Source: RGIG1681 sp045650505 (GTDB taxonomy: Bacteria; Bacillota; Clostridia; Christensenellales; UBA1242). From it: a stretch of 64,000 bases of DNA. The translations under genes were made by a program, and so were the position numbers. The notes beneath the pieces were generated by a model that did no database searches, was not told the DNA's origin, and was given only the letters and a program-made list of their open reading frames with translations. Each line of letters starts with the position of its first letter. The first letter of the stretch is position 1. Location: NCBI GenBank assembly GCA_045650505.1, contig JAZRRE010000030.1, positions 1 through 64,000 of the forward strand, written 5' to 3'. Positions 39,889-48,914 of the stretch are shown in pieces.

Positions 39889-42126
39889 TTAATTTTTCAA
39901 TAAATTTACACCTATAATGGTCATATCATCAAGATGTTTTTGATTCAAGCTTTCAGCATCAAACAGAACATTATCTAAAAACTTTTGCATATTATAAATT
40001 TTCGCATCATTGATAAATGTTGCAAATGATGCCACTGATGAAAATGAATCAACCACACCATCACTTGCAAGAAAAATTTTATCACCTGCAAAAAATTGCT
40101 TTCGAATGATTGTTGGCTTTGCATTTTCAATAATTCCAATAGGCAAACTATCGCACTTTATTAATTCGCTAGTATTTTGATGTTTTAACACAGAAACACT
40201 TGCTCCAAGTTTAATAAATAAACATTCATTTAAATCAAGGTCAATAACCACAGCATCAAGGGTGGTGAAACTGTCAAGCCCCGCAGGAATCAAGAGTTTG
40301 TTAACCGATTCTAAAACTAGCCTTGAATCAAGCCCCACTTCAAACATAGACTTAATTAAATCAAGCACCATTTTAGACATTCGGCTGGCCTTTTCACCAT
40401 GCCCCATTCCATCGGCAATTGCCACAAAATAACGATTTTCTTTTAATTTGCAAATCACAGCATTGTCACCATTTTTCTGTTCTTTTGCTTTTGATGCAAT
40501 CGAAAACTGCACATCGATTTTTGATTTTATGGTGAATGATGCCAAACTCAAACCCGATTGCTCTAAATGATAAATCTTGTTGAGCTTAACCGAATTTTTT
40601 GCCACCTTTGAAACATTAAACGCCATTTCTTTTTTCAGAATTTCAACATTCGGTGCAATAATATTAATCTCCTCAATTCCACTTTGATTTTCAAAAATCA
40701 TACACTCTTTCGCATCAATGAGTGAATTAATTAAGCTTTCTTTGAGTTTTTTTGATAATTTTTTATTGATTTTTGCATTATTTTTTATATTATTTGCAAA
40801 ATTTTTAAATATGTCTGCAAAATTCCCAATCTCACTTGAAATGATAAGTTTGCTTTCATCTTCGTTTTTTGTTGCTTTTTCATACTTCAAAAACAACCTT
40901 GCCATTTGATTGATTTCAGTTGCAATAATGCCTGATTTTGAACAATAAGTTTGAATTCCACTCATCATATCACCCGCATCAATTTCTTGTTTTTGAATGG
41001 CTTTAAGAAGCATATTTTCAAACATTTCTTTTTTATTAATATTTTCCAAAAAACAATGCCTATAGTTTTCACAATTTGCACAACACTTATTAATCACATC
41101 AATCGCAAGTTCTTTACTTGCCTTGTTTCTATCAAGCTTGCCAATCAGCAAATCTTTAAAACAGCTTTGCATTTTAGTTAGAATTGATGACATATAAAAT
41201 AATCTATTTTTTAATTCAAACACTTTTCTGTCTTGATGATTTTGAATAATGATATTTGAAGCATCATTTTCAAAAAGCCCAGAAAATTTATCAACGAACT
41301 TATTTGGAAATAAAATATAAATAAAAAACGCAAAAAACACAGAAATAGTATTAAAAATATTGAAATTTTTAAAAATTAATAATAAAAGTAACGAAATGGT
41401 AAAATTAAAAAATGCAAACAACCATTTATTTAAATCTTTAATTAGCACACAAGCCAGCCCAAAAACAATTCCAAAAATAAATAAAAATCCATCAGCTGAA
41501 ACAAAAATTTCACCAAGCAACACAACAATTAAGCCAATTAAAAATCTATCAATTGGCAAAATTTTAACCCCGAAAATTATAAATAAAACAATCAAAAATA
41601 GACCCAAATATTTCTCAATAAAACCAAATGAAAATATTCCAAGGGCTAGAAGCATTACCATTATCGAAAAAATAAAATAATCATTTTTGCTAAACTTATA
41701 AAAAATTAGTTTGTTTTTATATGTTTTTTTAAATTTATAAAAATACAAAAACACAATTGCTTGAATAACAAAATTTATTAAAAATGCCACAATATTTTCA
41801 ATTGAATCAATTGAAAAATAAAGTCTCAAAACATTAGATAAACACACAAAAACTTCTGCAACCAAAAGTTTTTTCTTTGGCTTTAAATATTCATTTGCAA
41901 AACAATAAAGTGATAAAAAGACAATTTCATAACCCAGAATAAACATATCTTTAAATGTGTTAAAAGTGTAAATTTTCGACAAGGCATAAAACAAGGAAAC
42001 AAGAATAATATTTCCACCAAAATAAACTTTATAAAAAGCAAAAGCAAGCCCCACAGGACTCAAAAAACCAAATAAATTAATCTTTGAAAAAATCATCTGC
42101 AAAACAAAATGCAGATAAATTTTCAT
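39889..42126 (-). CDS. spoIIE: SpoIIE-like serine phosphatase with multi-pass membrane domain
   Basis: The protein has about 745 residues. The N-terminal third has about ten hydrophobic segments and starts with the family-like LFGFLSPVGLAFAF. A helical linker with Cys pairs (INKCCANCENYRHCF near 350) follows, and the C-terminal PP2C domain has FVAIADGMGHGEKASRM and FLASDGVVDSF with the metal-binding Asp. In spore formers SpoIIE dephosphorylates SpoIIAA to release sigma-F. The start is uncertain: the frame stays open to 42192 (GTG), but the ATG at 42126 has the better ribosome site (GAAAGTGA). The neighbour tilS matches Bacillus order. Confidence 0.85.
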   Translation of the reverse strand: MKIYLHFVLQMIFSKINLFGFLSPVGLAFAFYKVYFGGNIILVSLFYALSKIYTFNTFKDMFILGYEIVFLSLYCFANEYLKPKKKLLVAEVFVCLSNVLRLYFSIDSIENIVAFLINFVIQAIVFLYFYKFKKTYKNKLIFYKFSKNDYFIFSIMVMLLALGIFSFGFIEKYLGLFLIVLFIIFGVKILPIDRFLIGLIVVLLGEIFVSADGFLFIFGIVFGLACVLIKDLNKWLFAFFNFTISLLLLLIFKNFNIFNTISVFFAFFIYILFPNKFVDKFSGLFENDASNIIIQNHQDRKVFELKNRLFYMSSILTKMQSCFKDLLIGKLDRNKASKELAIDVINKCCANCENYRHCFLENINKKEMFENMLLKAIQKQEIDAGDMMSGIQTYCSKSGIIATEINQMARLFLKYEKATKNEDESKLIISSEIGNFADIFKNFANNIKNNAKINKKLSKKLKESLINSLIDAKECMIFENQSGIEEINIIAPNVEILKKEMAFNVSKVAKNSVKLNKIYHLEQSGLSLASFTIKSKIDVQFSIASKAKEQKNGDNAVICKLKENRYFVAIADGMGHGEKASRMSKMVLDLIKSMFEVGLDSRLVLESVNKLLIPAGLDSFTTLDAVVIDLDLNECLFIKLGASVSVLKHQNTSELIKCDSLPIGIIENAKPTIIRKQFFAGDKIFLASDGVVDSFSSVASFATFINDAKIYNMQKFLDNVLFDAESLNQKHLDDMTIIGVNLLKN

Positions 42127-42274
42127 AATCACTTTCAACTTTTGCTTGTTCATATACTTCATAATAAACAAAAGCAAATTCAAGTCTTTCACATAAAAAC
42201 AAGGTTTTATTTTTAATTTTGTCTAACATTGTCAAAATTAGTAAAGTCAAAATTTTTGCCAATTTACGCATAAA

Positions 42275-42302
42275 AAAACACACCGCGTTTACGGTGTGTT
42301 TT
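42275..42302 (-). terminator. Terminator of the SHOCT membrane-protein gene
   Basis: AAAACACACCG and CGGTGTGTTTT form an 11-bp stem beyond the stop on the minus strand, followed by TTTTT. Confidence 0.75.
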
Positions 42303-42306
42303 AAAA

Positions 42307-43254
42307 CTACATATCTTTCAAAATTTCTTCACGCTTTTTGTCATACTCTTCTTGAGAGATTAAGTTTTTATCAAGCATATTTTTAAGTGATTCAAGTTTT
42401 TCTTCTGGCTTTTGAATAACTTGAACTTCAACCTCTTGATTTTCTTCAACTTTTTTCTCTGCTTTATCACCAAGCATTTCTTTTACAGTCCTTTGCTTTT
42501 CAGCTTTTCTTGTTCCATCAATGTTATAGTTATCATGAGCAGCCATAATAAGTCGTTTTGCTTCTTGTTTTTTCATAATTGCACTTGAAATTGCCATGTA
42601 AAGAATTGAAATAACAAACATAACAACCATAAACTTATTGCCAAGAATTTTTGCTTTTTCTGATAAGTCCACACCCTTGTTTGTTATTGACAAACAACCC
42701 AAGAAGAATGTGGTGTAAAAATCAAAAAATAAATTACTTAAATAAGTGATTGCTTGAAACACAATCATTTTCTTTTTGTAACGAATGATTGTTTCAGCAA
42801 CAAGTGAAGCCATTAAAAATTGCAATGAAATGATAAGTGTTATTTTCACAAAGTTAAGAGGAGTAACCAAACTCTTAAGTTCAAAGCCATCAATTTTTGA
42901 TTTATTATAAATGCCAATAAACATATAAACACAAATGAGCCACAAAATTGCACAAGCAAGTATTAACGCCATAAACACAAATGCCACTTTTTTGCTTTCA
43001 CCATTTCCAAGTCTTCTAACCCAAGGAAGAAGCAAAAAGCAGGCGATTGAAAGCACCGCAATGGTTGCAACGATTCCAAAAATAAACGAATTCATTTTAA
43101 AAATTTTGAATATTCCCAAAACCAAAATAGCAACCGAAGCAAACACTCCAATTATTGCTACATTCGAAACAAGTTTATATAAACCGTTTTCATCATCACC
43201 ATTTTGAATATCTTTTTGTTTCTTTCTATTTAAAAACCTTGTAAGCGCAGTCAT
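42307..43254 (-). CDS. Multi-pass membrane protein with C-terminal SHOCT motif
   Basis: The protein has 315 residues. Six or so hydrophobic segments span about 30-225, after a basic N-terminus (MTALTRFLNRKKQKD). The cytoplasmic tail is charged and ends in a SHOCT-type motif (ESLKNMLDKNLISQEEYDKK, residues about 285-304), a short oligomerisation module. GGAGG precedes the ATG. No enzymatic domain is recognised and the role is unknown. It is a single-gene unit between spoIIE and asd. Confidence 0.7.
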   Translation of the reverse strand: MTALTRFLNRKKQKDIQNGDDENGLYKLVSNVAIIGVFASVAILVLGIFKIFKMNSFIFGIVATIAVLSIACFLLLPWVRRLGNGESKKVAFVFMALILACAILWLICVYMFIGIYNKSKIDGFELKSLVTPLNFVKITLIISLQFLMASLVAETIIRYKKKMIVFQAITYLSNLFFDFYTTFFLGCLSITNKGVDLSEKAKILGNKFMVVMFVISILYMAISSAIMKKQEAKRLIMAAHDNYNIDGTRKAEKQRTVKEMLGDKAEKKVEENQEVEVQVIQKPEEKLESLKNMLDKNLISQEEYDKKREEILKDM

Positions 43255-43329
43255 AATAACCCCTCCTTCGTTCTTATAAGCTCATTTTAACACTAAATAA
43301 TACCTATTATCAAACAAATTTAATATTTT

Positions 43330-44283
43330 TTAATATTTTAAAATAAGATTTTTAGCAATCTCAACAGCATTATAAGCCGCACCTCTACGAAGATTATCAG
43401 CCATCACAAAAAACTCAAGCTCATTTTTATTTTTTTGCCTTAACCTGCAAACATAGGTAAGATTTGTTTCACGAATTTCTTGAAGATACACCACATCTTC
43501 ACAAACTACAATATGCTTACAATCTAACACTGAAAGTGCATCAATGATATTCACTTCATTTTTAAACTTAACATAAACACTTTCTGCGTGCCCCACCGTT
43601 GTTGGAACACGAACAGCAGAAGCAGAAACATCTAGCTTTTTATCTAATATTTTTGAAAGTTCAAACATAATCTTATTTTCTTCTAATGAACACCCGTTTT
43701 CTTTAATTTCACCAATTTTTGCAATTATTTCATTATTTATGCCATATTTAAAAACATTTTTTGCGTTTTTTTCTAAATCTAAAATAGCCTTTCTTCCCGC
43801 ACCACTAACTGACTGATAAGTGCTAACCACCACCTTTTCAACCTCTCCAAGCAAACAAAGTTTTTGCATAACCACCGCAAGTTGAATTGTTGAACAATTC
43901 GGATTTGAAATTAACTTTGTTTGTTTGGTAATTTTATCAAAATTAATTTCAGGAACAACCAATGGAATAGTTTCTTCACCCCTAAATGCATTTGTATTAT
44001 CAATCACAACAGCACCCGTTTCTGCAAATCTTTTTGCCCAAATCAAACTCACTTCACTTCCCGCAGAAAAAAACACTAAATCAAACTTTTGTTTTAATGC
44101 AAGCTCATCAAGTTTTAACAGTCTAAAAACTCTGCCATTAAATAAAAATTCTTTACCTGCCGACCTTGAAGAAACATACAAAGTTATGTCATAACCAAAA
44201 AACAAATTTTCTTCATAAAGCACCTTTAAAATGGTATTTCCAACAAGCCCCGTTGCACCAACTATTGCTATCTTTTTTTTCAT
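43330..44283 (-). CDS. asd: Aspartate-semialdehyde dehydrogenase
   Basis: The protein has 317 residues. It reduces aspartyl phosphate to aspartate semialdehyde in the lysine/threonine/methionine/diaminopimelate route. The NADP motif GATGLVGNTIL is at 9-19, the catalytic Cys is in SNPNCSTIQLA (near 127-137), and VSGAGRKA and a His in VGHAESVYV are conserved. It is divergent from the aspartokinase gene, which makes the preceding intermediate, and 77 bp separate the two starts. GGAGG precedes the ATG. Confidence 0.92.
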   Translation of the reverse strand: MKKKIAIVGATGLVGNTILKVLYEENLFFGYDITLYVSSRSAGKEFLFNGRVFRLLKLDELALKQKFDLVFFSAGSEVSLIWAKRFAETGAVVIDNTNAFRGEETIPLVVPEINFDKITKQTKLISNPNCSTIQLAVVMQKLCLLGEVEKVVVSTYQSVSGAGRKAILDLEKNAKNVFKYGINNEIIAKIGEIKENGCSLEENKIMFELSKILDKKLDVSASAVRVPTTVGHAESVYVKFKNEVNIIDALSVLDCKHIVVCEDVVYLQEIRETNLTYVCRLRQKNKNELEFFVMADNLRRGAAYNAVEIAKNLILKY

Positions 44284-44360
44284 TCAAAATCCTCCTATAT
44301 ATTTTATTCAAATGAAAAACAATGTAGCACCTTAAAACTTTGCTTCACATAAAATAAAAT

Positions 44361-45317
44361 ATGAGAATTTTAAAATTTGGCGGAAAGAGTTTATATTCTC
44401 CAGAAAAAACGCAAAATATATGCAAAAATATAAGGAAAATATATAAAAAAGAGAAAAATATTGTTATTGTGGTCAGTGCAATAGGAAATTCAACAAACAC
44501 ACTTTTGTCCCTTGCTGAAAAATACGCACCTGGAACACAGCAAAAAAATGAACTTGCAAAATTGATTTCAACAGGTGAAATTATTTCAAGTTCACTCTTT
44601 TCAATGATGTTAAACAAAATCGGGATTCCTGCAAAAAGTTTCTCTGCTTATGAACTTGAAATTAAAACTTTTGGAGACCCACTTGATAGCAGAATTGCAT
44701 ACATAAACAAATCAAAACTAAATGAATGTTTAAATTCTGGCACAGTTGCAGTTGTTGCAGGTTTTCAAGGTGTAAACAATAATAATGAAATCACTACACT
44801 TGGACGTGGAGGTTCAGACACCACAGCTGCTGCAATCGGTGCAGTTTTAAACTGCCCTGTTGAAATTTATTCTGATTTCAATGGAATATTTTCTGGTGAC
44901 CCAAGAGTTTTAAATTTTAAAAAAATAAGACAAGTAAACTATAACATTATGCTAAAAATGGCAAAAGCTGGAGCAAAAGTTTTGCATCACAGAGCAGTTG
45001 ACCTTGCAAAAAAATATAATACTAAAATAATTTCAAAATCATCAACAGAGTTTAATTTGTGCGGAACAGATATTTCTAACATTGAAAGTGATGTTATTGC
45101 AATCAGTGAAATTTCACCACTTTCTAAAATCACTATCAATTTTTCAAATCAAAATAAATTAAATTTTATTATTAAAAGTGTATTATCTTGCATTAATAAT
45201 GATAAATTTTACAATTTAACCATAAATAATGATGAAATTAGTTTTATAATTGAATCACATAAAAAGTTAAATGTTATAAACGAAATTTCAAAAAAATTAA
45301 ATATTTTAACAAAATAA
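44361..45317 (+). CDS. Short aspartokinase with reduced ACT region
   Basis: The protein has 318 residues against about 400-450 for most aspartokinases. The kinase domain starts KFGGKSLYS (Thr of the usual KFGGTS is Lys here) and has GRGGSDTTAAAIGAVL near 150 and KVLHHRAVDLA near 210. After residue 245 only about 70 residues remain, enough for one degenerate ACT unit, so feedback control is likely altered. It is divergent from asd. No Shine-Dalgarno is visible; TAAAAT lies 5 nt before the ATG. Confidence 0.85.
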   Translation: MRILKFGGKSLYSPEKTQNICKNIRKIYKKEKNIVIVVSAIGNSTNTLLSLAEKYAPGTQQKNELAKLISTGEIISSSLFSMMLNKIGIPAKSFSAYELEIKTFGDPLDSRIAYINKSKLNECLNSGTVAVVAGFQGVNNNNEITTLGRGGSDTTAAAIGAVLNCPVEIYSDFNGIFSGDPRVLNFKKIRQVNYNIMLKMAKAGAKVLHHRAVDLAKKYNTKIISKSSTEFNLCGTDISNIESDVIAISEISPLSKITINFSNQNKLNFIIKSVLSCINNDKFYNLTINNDEISFIIESHKKLNVINEISKKLNILTK

Positions 45318-45342
45318 AAAACCACCAAAATTGGTGGTTTTT
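45316..45342. terminator. Bidirectional terminator after aspartokinase
   Basis: AAAAACCACCAA and TTGGTGGTTTTT pair around two or three bases, between convergent genes. Confidence 0.8.
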
Positions 45343-45346
45343 ATTT

Positions 45347-47344
45347 TTACCCAAAAACATTATTTCGATAAACAAATTCAATTACTTCTTGTTTTTTGAA
45401 AAATTCATAAACATAGTTTTTAAACTCATCAAGAGTTGTTTTGGGCTCATCGTTAATTTGAACAATATCTATCATATCTTCAGTGTAATAATCTTCATTA
45501 TATATTCCATGCTTAAATGAAACAAACACACTCTTTTTAATTTCACTTGGTCTAAAAATTGACCTTCCTTGAACCAGCTCTGTGTTATAACCAAAATCAA
45601 ACAAATCACAAATAGTTGGAAAAATGTCATAAGTGTTACAATAAATTGATGACTTTCTTGCAGCTAAATCATCATTATAAATAATCATTGGAATATTGTT
45701 AACTTTAATGTTTGTAAAGTCACTTGTATCTGTGCCCCTAATCTCACCATTCAAATCGTTATAGAAACAATGATGGTCAGAGAACAAAACAAGTGTTGTG
45801 TTTTCTAAAATCTTTTGTTCTTCAAGAGTTTTAAAAATCAAAGCAATCATTAAATCAGTATCCATAAGAGCTTTCTTATAATTTTTAAGCTCATTTTGAG
45901 TTTTCTCATCAGTTGGATAAACCAAACCTTCATCTTTCAAAAACTTTTTATAGTTTTCTAAATTATTGTTATAACTATCTTCATATTTATCAAATCTGTC
46001 ATTTTTTCCATCATAAGGTCCGTGAGTAGAAACAGTTGCATAATAGCTAAAAAATGACTGTCCGGTTGGAATAAACTTATCAAGCATCGAAGCAATATAT
46101 TCACTATCAAGAACCCAATCACCAAACTTTTCAGATTTGTTATCCATATTAGAATCTTCAATTCCGTAAACGTGGTCAAACCCTAATGCTGAATAAACTT
46201 CATCACGGTGGTAATATTCTTTTGAAAAAGCGTGGAAATAATTTACACTTTGTGTTCCAGAATTTTTAAATAAATTTGGCAAGCTATAAGGCATTGTTAT
46301 GCCTTCTGCTTTATAATATTGTTCATAAGATTTTCTTTCAGTTGTATGACCTGTAAGGCTGATATATTCACTATTGTTGGTGTAATTCAAACCATAGAAA
46401 GATTCGAAATTATAACCCCATTTAACACTCTTGTGCGCATTTTCTGAATCTTTTCCATAAGCAAGCTTATAAAGATTTGGAGTGTTATATGGGTCAATTG
46501 AAAACTCATCAAAGCTTTCAAGTAAAATCATTATAAGGTTGTTTCCTTTTGCATAGTCAAAATCATCAATATCATCAGTATAAGATTTTTCAAGTTCTGC
46601 TTTTTTTACAGCAACCTCTTCGGCTGATGCTTTCTTTGAAGATTCAACAAGGCAAGTTAAATCGTGAAAATAAAATCCAAAAGTTCCCATTGTTCGAAGT
46701 GTCGCATTTTTAAAATAAACACCATTTCCAAAACAATCTCCGCCATCTGCAGCAAACGCATAGGCATTTTTCTGTACATTTCTTCTAACCGCTTCACCAA
46801 TAAACACAAATGACGAACCAACAGCAATAAGAGAAATCACACAACCTAGCCACAAACTAAACCTCTTTGAAAACTTAAACTCAAAACCATTTTTCAATTT
46901 TTTGTTTAAAATCAACATTGTGGTTAAAAATGCTGCAAAAATCAAAACATATAAAAGTATAAGCCAGAAATTAATCATATCAGGAATAAGACTTGTTGCA
47001 GCATTTCCCGCACTTAACATCAAATTCCAATGAAAAACTAATCCTGTGTTTTTAATCAAAGTAACATTCACAAGGTTTATTAAAATTTGAATCCCAACAA
47101 GCACCGCTTCAACAATAATTCTTGCCACATTTTTAGGAATCAAAAATAACAATCCACAAACTACAAACCAAAATGCAAAATCAAAAAGCATATTTTTTGG
47201 AAATACACCAAACCCAAGAGAGATAAAATTTATCATTTCTAAAATCAAAGAAACAACGAAATAACTTCCAATAAAAATCACGCCTTTAAGCAACGAATCA
47301 TTTTGAACAAACTTTTTCTTTTTTTGTTTTTTCTTAACTGCCAT
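45347..47344 (-). CDS. LTA-synthase-like membrane sulfatase/phosphoglycerol transferase
   Basis: The protein has 665 residues. Five membrane helices are visible (about 22-215) after a lysine-rich start. The extracellular alkaline-phosphatase-fold domain has LIMILLESFDEF near 265 as the first metal region, GLNYTNNSEYISLTGHT near 315 whose Thr is the likely nucleophile, STHGPYD near 440, and FSDHHCFYNDL near 525. The family polymerises or transfers glycerol phosphate to cell-surface polymers. The start was moved from an upstream ATG to 47344 because GGAG precedes it. It is monocistronic. Confidence 0.85.
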   Translation of the reverse strand: MAVKKKQKKKKFVQNDSLLKGVIFIGSYFVVSLILEMINFISLGFGVFPKNMLFDFAFWFVVCGLLFLIPKNVARIIVEAVLVGIQILINLVNVTLIKNTGLVFHWNLMLSAGNAATSLIPDMINFWLILLYVLIFAAFLTTMLILNKKLKNGFEFKFSKRFSLWLGCVISLIAVGSSFVFIGEAVRRNVQKNAYAFAADGGDCFGNGVYFKNATLRTMGTFGFYFHDLTCLVESSKKASAEEVAVKKAELEKSYTDDIDDFDYAKGNNLIMILLESFDEFSIDPYNTPNLYKLAYGKDSENAHKSVKWGYNFESFYGLNYTNNSEYISLTGHTTERKSYEQYYKAEGITMPYSLPNLFKNSGTQSVNYFHAFSKEYYHRDEVYSALGFDHVYGIEDSNMDNKSEKFGDWVLDSEYIASMLDKFIPTGQSFFSYYATVSTHGPYDGKNDRFDKYEDSYNNNLENYKKFLKDEGLVYPTDEKTQNELKNYKKALMDTDLMIALIFKTLEEQKILENTTLVLFSDHHCFYNDLNGEIRGTDTSDFTNIKVNNIPMIIYNDDLAARKSSIYCNTYDIFPTICDLFDFGYNTELVQGRSIFRPSEIKKSVFVSFKHGIYNEDYYTEDMIDIVQINDEPKTTLDEFKNYVYEFFKKQEVIEFVYRNNVFG

Positions 47345-47406
47345 TATAATCTCCAATTACACTTATTTTATAATAAGTGAATTTATTTTTCAAGACCTTC
47401 ACAAAT

Positions 47407-48090
47407 TTAATCAATATAATCTAATATTTTTTCGAAATTTGTTACATCTTTAAGCACACACGCCCACTTTTCAGCATCATCTTCGTCAGCGTCAACCGGG
47501 TTAACACAAATGGTTTTTGCACCTGCTCTGTAAGCAAACTTATCATTTTCACCATTGCCAACAAAGCAAATTTCTTCAGGAAGAACCCCAAGTTCTTTTA
47601 TCACCTTTTCAATAAACTTTGGCTTGCAGTCATAATCAAACTCTGTTGCCACCAAATGCGAAAGCGTGCCATCTTCATTAAAATGAACTTCATTTGCTGA
47701 AATTTCAGTGAAAAGTTCTGCAAGTTTTCCAAGTGTTTTTTGAATTGCATAAACGAAGTTTCCACTGAGAACATAAAGTTTAACACCATTTTCGTGAAGT
47801 GTTTTAAGAGTTTTTTCAAGACCTTTAATAAGTTTAATGTTTTCAGTCACGCTGTCAAAAATTTCTTTTGTGAGCCCACCATTTCTAAAATCTTCTTCAT
47901 TAATTTGAACCCACTGCTTATAATCAATTTTGAAATTAACAAAATCAACATAGTCTTGATAATAAGCCGAATTTCTGTCAGTTGCATAACCAAGCACACG
48001 ATAAAGCGATTTAAAAATATTATTATAATCACCAAAAGTGAGTGTGCCGTCATAATCAAAAACAACTGCTTTCGTTTTAAAATTTTTCAT
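47407..48090 (-). CDS. HAD-superfamily phosphatase, phosphoserine-phosphatase-like
   Basis: The protein has 227 residues, starting at the ATG with AAGGAT 6-8 nt upstream. Motif I FDYDGT has Asp12 and Asp14. Motif II is LYVLSGN near 115 and motif IV is GNGENDKFAYRAG near 185. The general form is that of SerB-type phosphatases, but the acceptor is not determined. It precedes the LTA-synthase-like gene on the same strand with 62 nt between. Confidence 0.8.
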   Translation of the reverse strand: MKNFKTKAVVFDYDGTLTFGDYNNIFKSLYRVLGYATDRNSAYYQDYVDFVNFKIDYKQWVQINEEDFRNGGLTKEIFDSVTENIKLIKGLEKTLKTLHENGVKLYVLSGNFVYAIQKTLGKLAELFTEISANEVHFNEDGTLSHLVATEFDYDCKPKFIEKVIKELGVLPEEICFVGNGENDKFAYRAGAKTICVNPVDADEDDAEKWACVLKDVTNFEKILDYID

Positions 48091-48196
48091 TTGAATATCC
48101 TTGTCTATTAAAATCAAACACATTATAACACAAAACAAACCAAAACCAAAGTTAAAAACAAAAGGTTCAAAAATTTATCGAAATTGAGTATAATTA

Positions 48197-48225
48197 TTGA
48201 CAAATAACCAAAAATGTTATATTAT
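48197..48225 (+). promoter_or_regulatory. Promoter of tRNA-Arg
   Basis: TTGACA (48197-48202), 17 nt, TATTAT (48220-48225), 13 nt before the mature tRNA 5' end: close to consensus, as expected for a stable-RNA gene. Confidence 0.75.
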
Positions 48226-48238
48226 ACTTGTTGTTAAT

Positions 48239-48315
48239 GCACCCGTAGCTCAGCTGGATAGAGTACTCGGCTACGAACCGAATGGTCGGGAGTTCGAATC
48301 TCTCCGGGTGCACCA
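48239..48315 (+). tRNA. tRNA-Arg (ACG), CCA encoded
   Basis: The 77-nt gene has acceptor GCACCCG/CGGGTGC, D-arm AGCTCAGCTGGATAGAG, anticodon loop CTACGAA (ACG, normally A34 to inosine) in a CTCGG/CCGAA-type stem, and T-arm with GTTCGAATC. CCA is encoded. A terminator hairpin follows at once. Confidence 0.96.
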
Positions 48316-48322
48316 AACAAAT

Positions 48323-48361
48323 TCCGGTTAACACCACATTTTATGGTTTAACCGGATTTTT
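48323..48361 (+). terminator. Terminator of tRNA-Arg
   Basis: TCCGGTTAA-c-ACCA pairs with TGGT-TTAACCGGA around seven bases (one bulge), followed by TTTTTATTT. Confidence 0.8.
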
Positions 48362-48401
48362 ATTTAAATAAATAATTACCCAACAAAAATGGAGTCATAT
48401 T

Positions 48402-48725
48402 ATGTTTAAAAAGAAAAAGAAAACAGAACAAAGAGAATTAACACCAGAAGAAAAGAAAGCCATTCAAGAAGCAGAAAAACAGGCTGAAAGAAAACAACTT
48501 TTGCTTGCTGTTTTTTCAGGCTCACTAATTTATACTCTTGTAGGCATTCTTCTCTACTTTGAATGGGGCATATTTGCAACAATTTGTGGAATCGCACTTA
48601 TCATATATTCAGTTATTCAATTTATCTGGGTTTTTGCACATAAAAACTTATCAAGTTTTGAAAAAAACTTCTTTGCAATTGTTAACTTTGTTCCATATTG
48701 TATATTCTGCTTAACAACTTATTAA
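48402..48725 (+). CDS. Small membrane protein with charged N-terminus, unknown function
   Basis: The protein has 107 residues. The first 30 are highly charged and helical (KKKKKTEQRELTPEEKKA), then three hydrophobic segments (about 33-55, 57-78, 88-106). GGAG lies 7 nt before the ATG. It sits between the tRNA-Arg terminator and its own terminator, and may depend on read-through from the tRNA promoter, as no separate promoter stands out. I recognise no family. Confidence 0.65.
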   Translation: MFKKKKKTEQRELTPEEKKAIQEAEKQAERKQLLLAVFSGSLIYTLVGILLYFEWGIFATICGIALIIYSVIQFIWVFAHKNLSSFEKNFFAIVNFVPYCIFCLTTY

Positions 48726-48757
48726 AAAAAGGAACCGCTAAAATGGTTCCTTTTTTT
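48724..48757 (+). terminator. Terminator after the small membrane protein
   Basis: AAAAAAAGGAACC and GGTTCCTTTTTTT form a 13-bp stem around eight bases. Confidence 0.85.
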
Positions 48758-48811
48758 CTTTCAATTTATTTTTATTTTTTTGTATTTTATTTTTTTATTT
48801 GGGCATTTTTT

Positions 48812-48840
48812 TTGACATTTTTATGCGTTCAAGTTATCAT
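48812..48840 (+). promoter_or_regulatory. glgB promoter
   Basis: TTGACA (48812-48817), 17 nt, TATCAT (48835-48840). A TATAAT begins at the next base and could serve instead, with a longer spacer. The 5' untranslated region would be about 68 nt. Confidence 0.55.
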
Positions 48841-48914
48841 TATAATGTTATAGAATTTGGCAAAAAATTTTCAACATTTTGCCTTTATTAAAACCGACTT
48901 TTTAAGGAGATTTT

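Noticed and set aside
42077..42283. Minus-strand frame of up to 68 codons before spoIIE
   Set aside because: Composition after its second ATG (42226) looks coding-like, but neither ATG has a ribosome site, it begins right after a terminator, and it overlaps the likely spoIIE start by 50 bases. Left out, though it makes the spoIIE start less certain.
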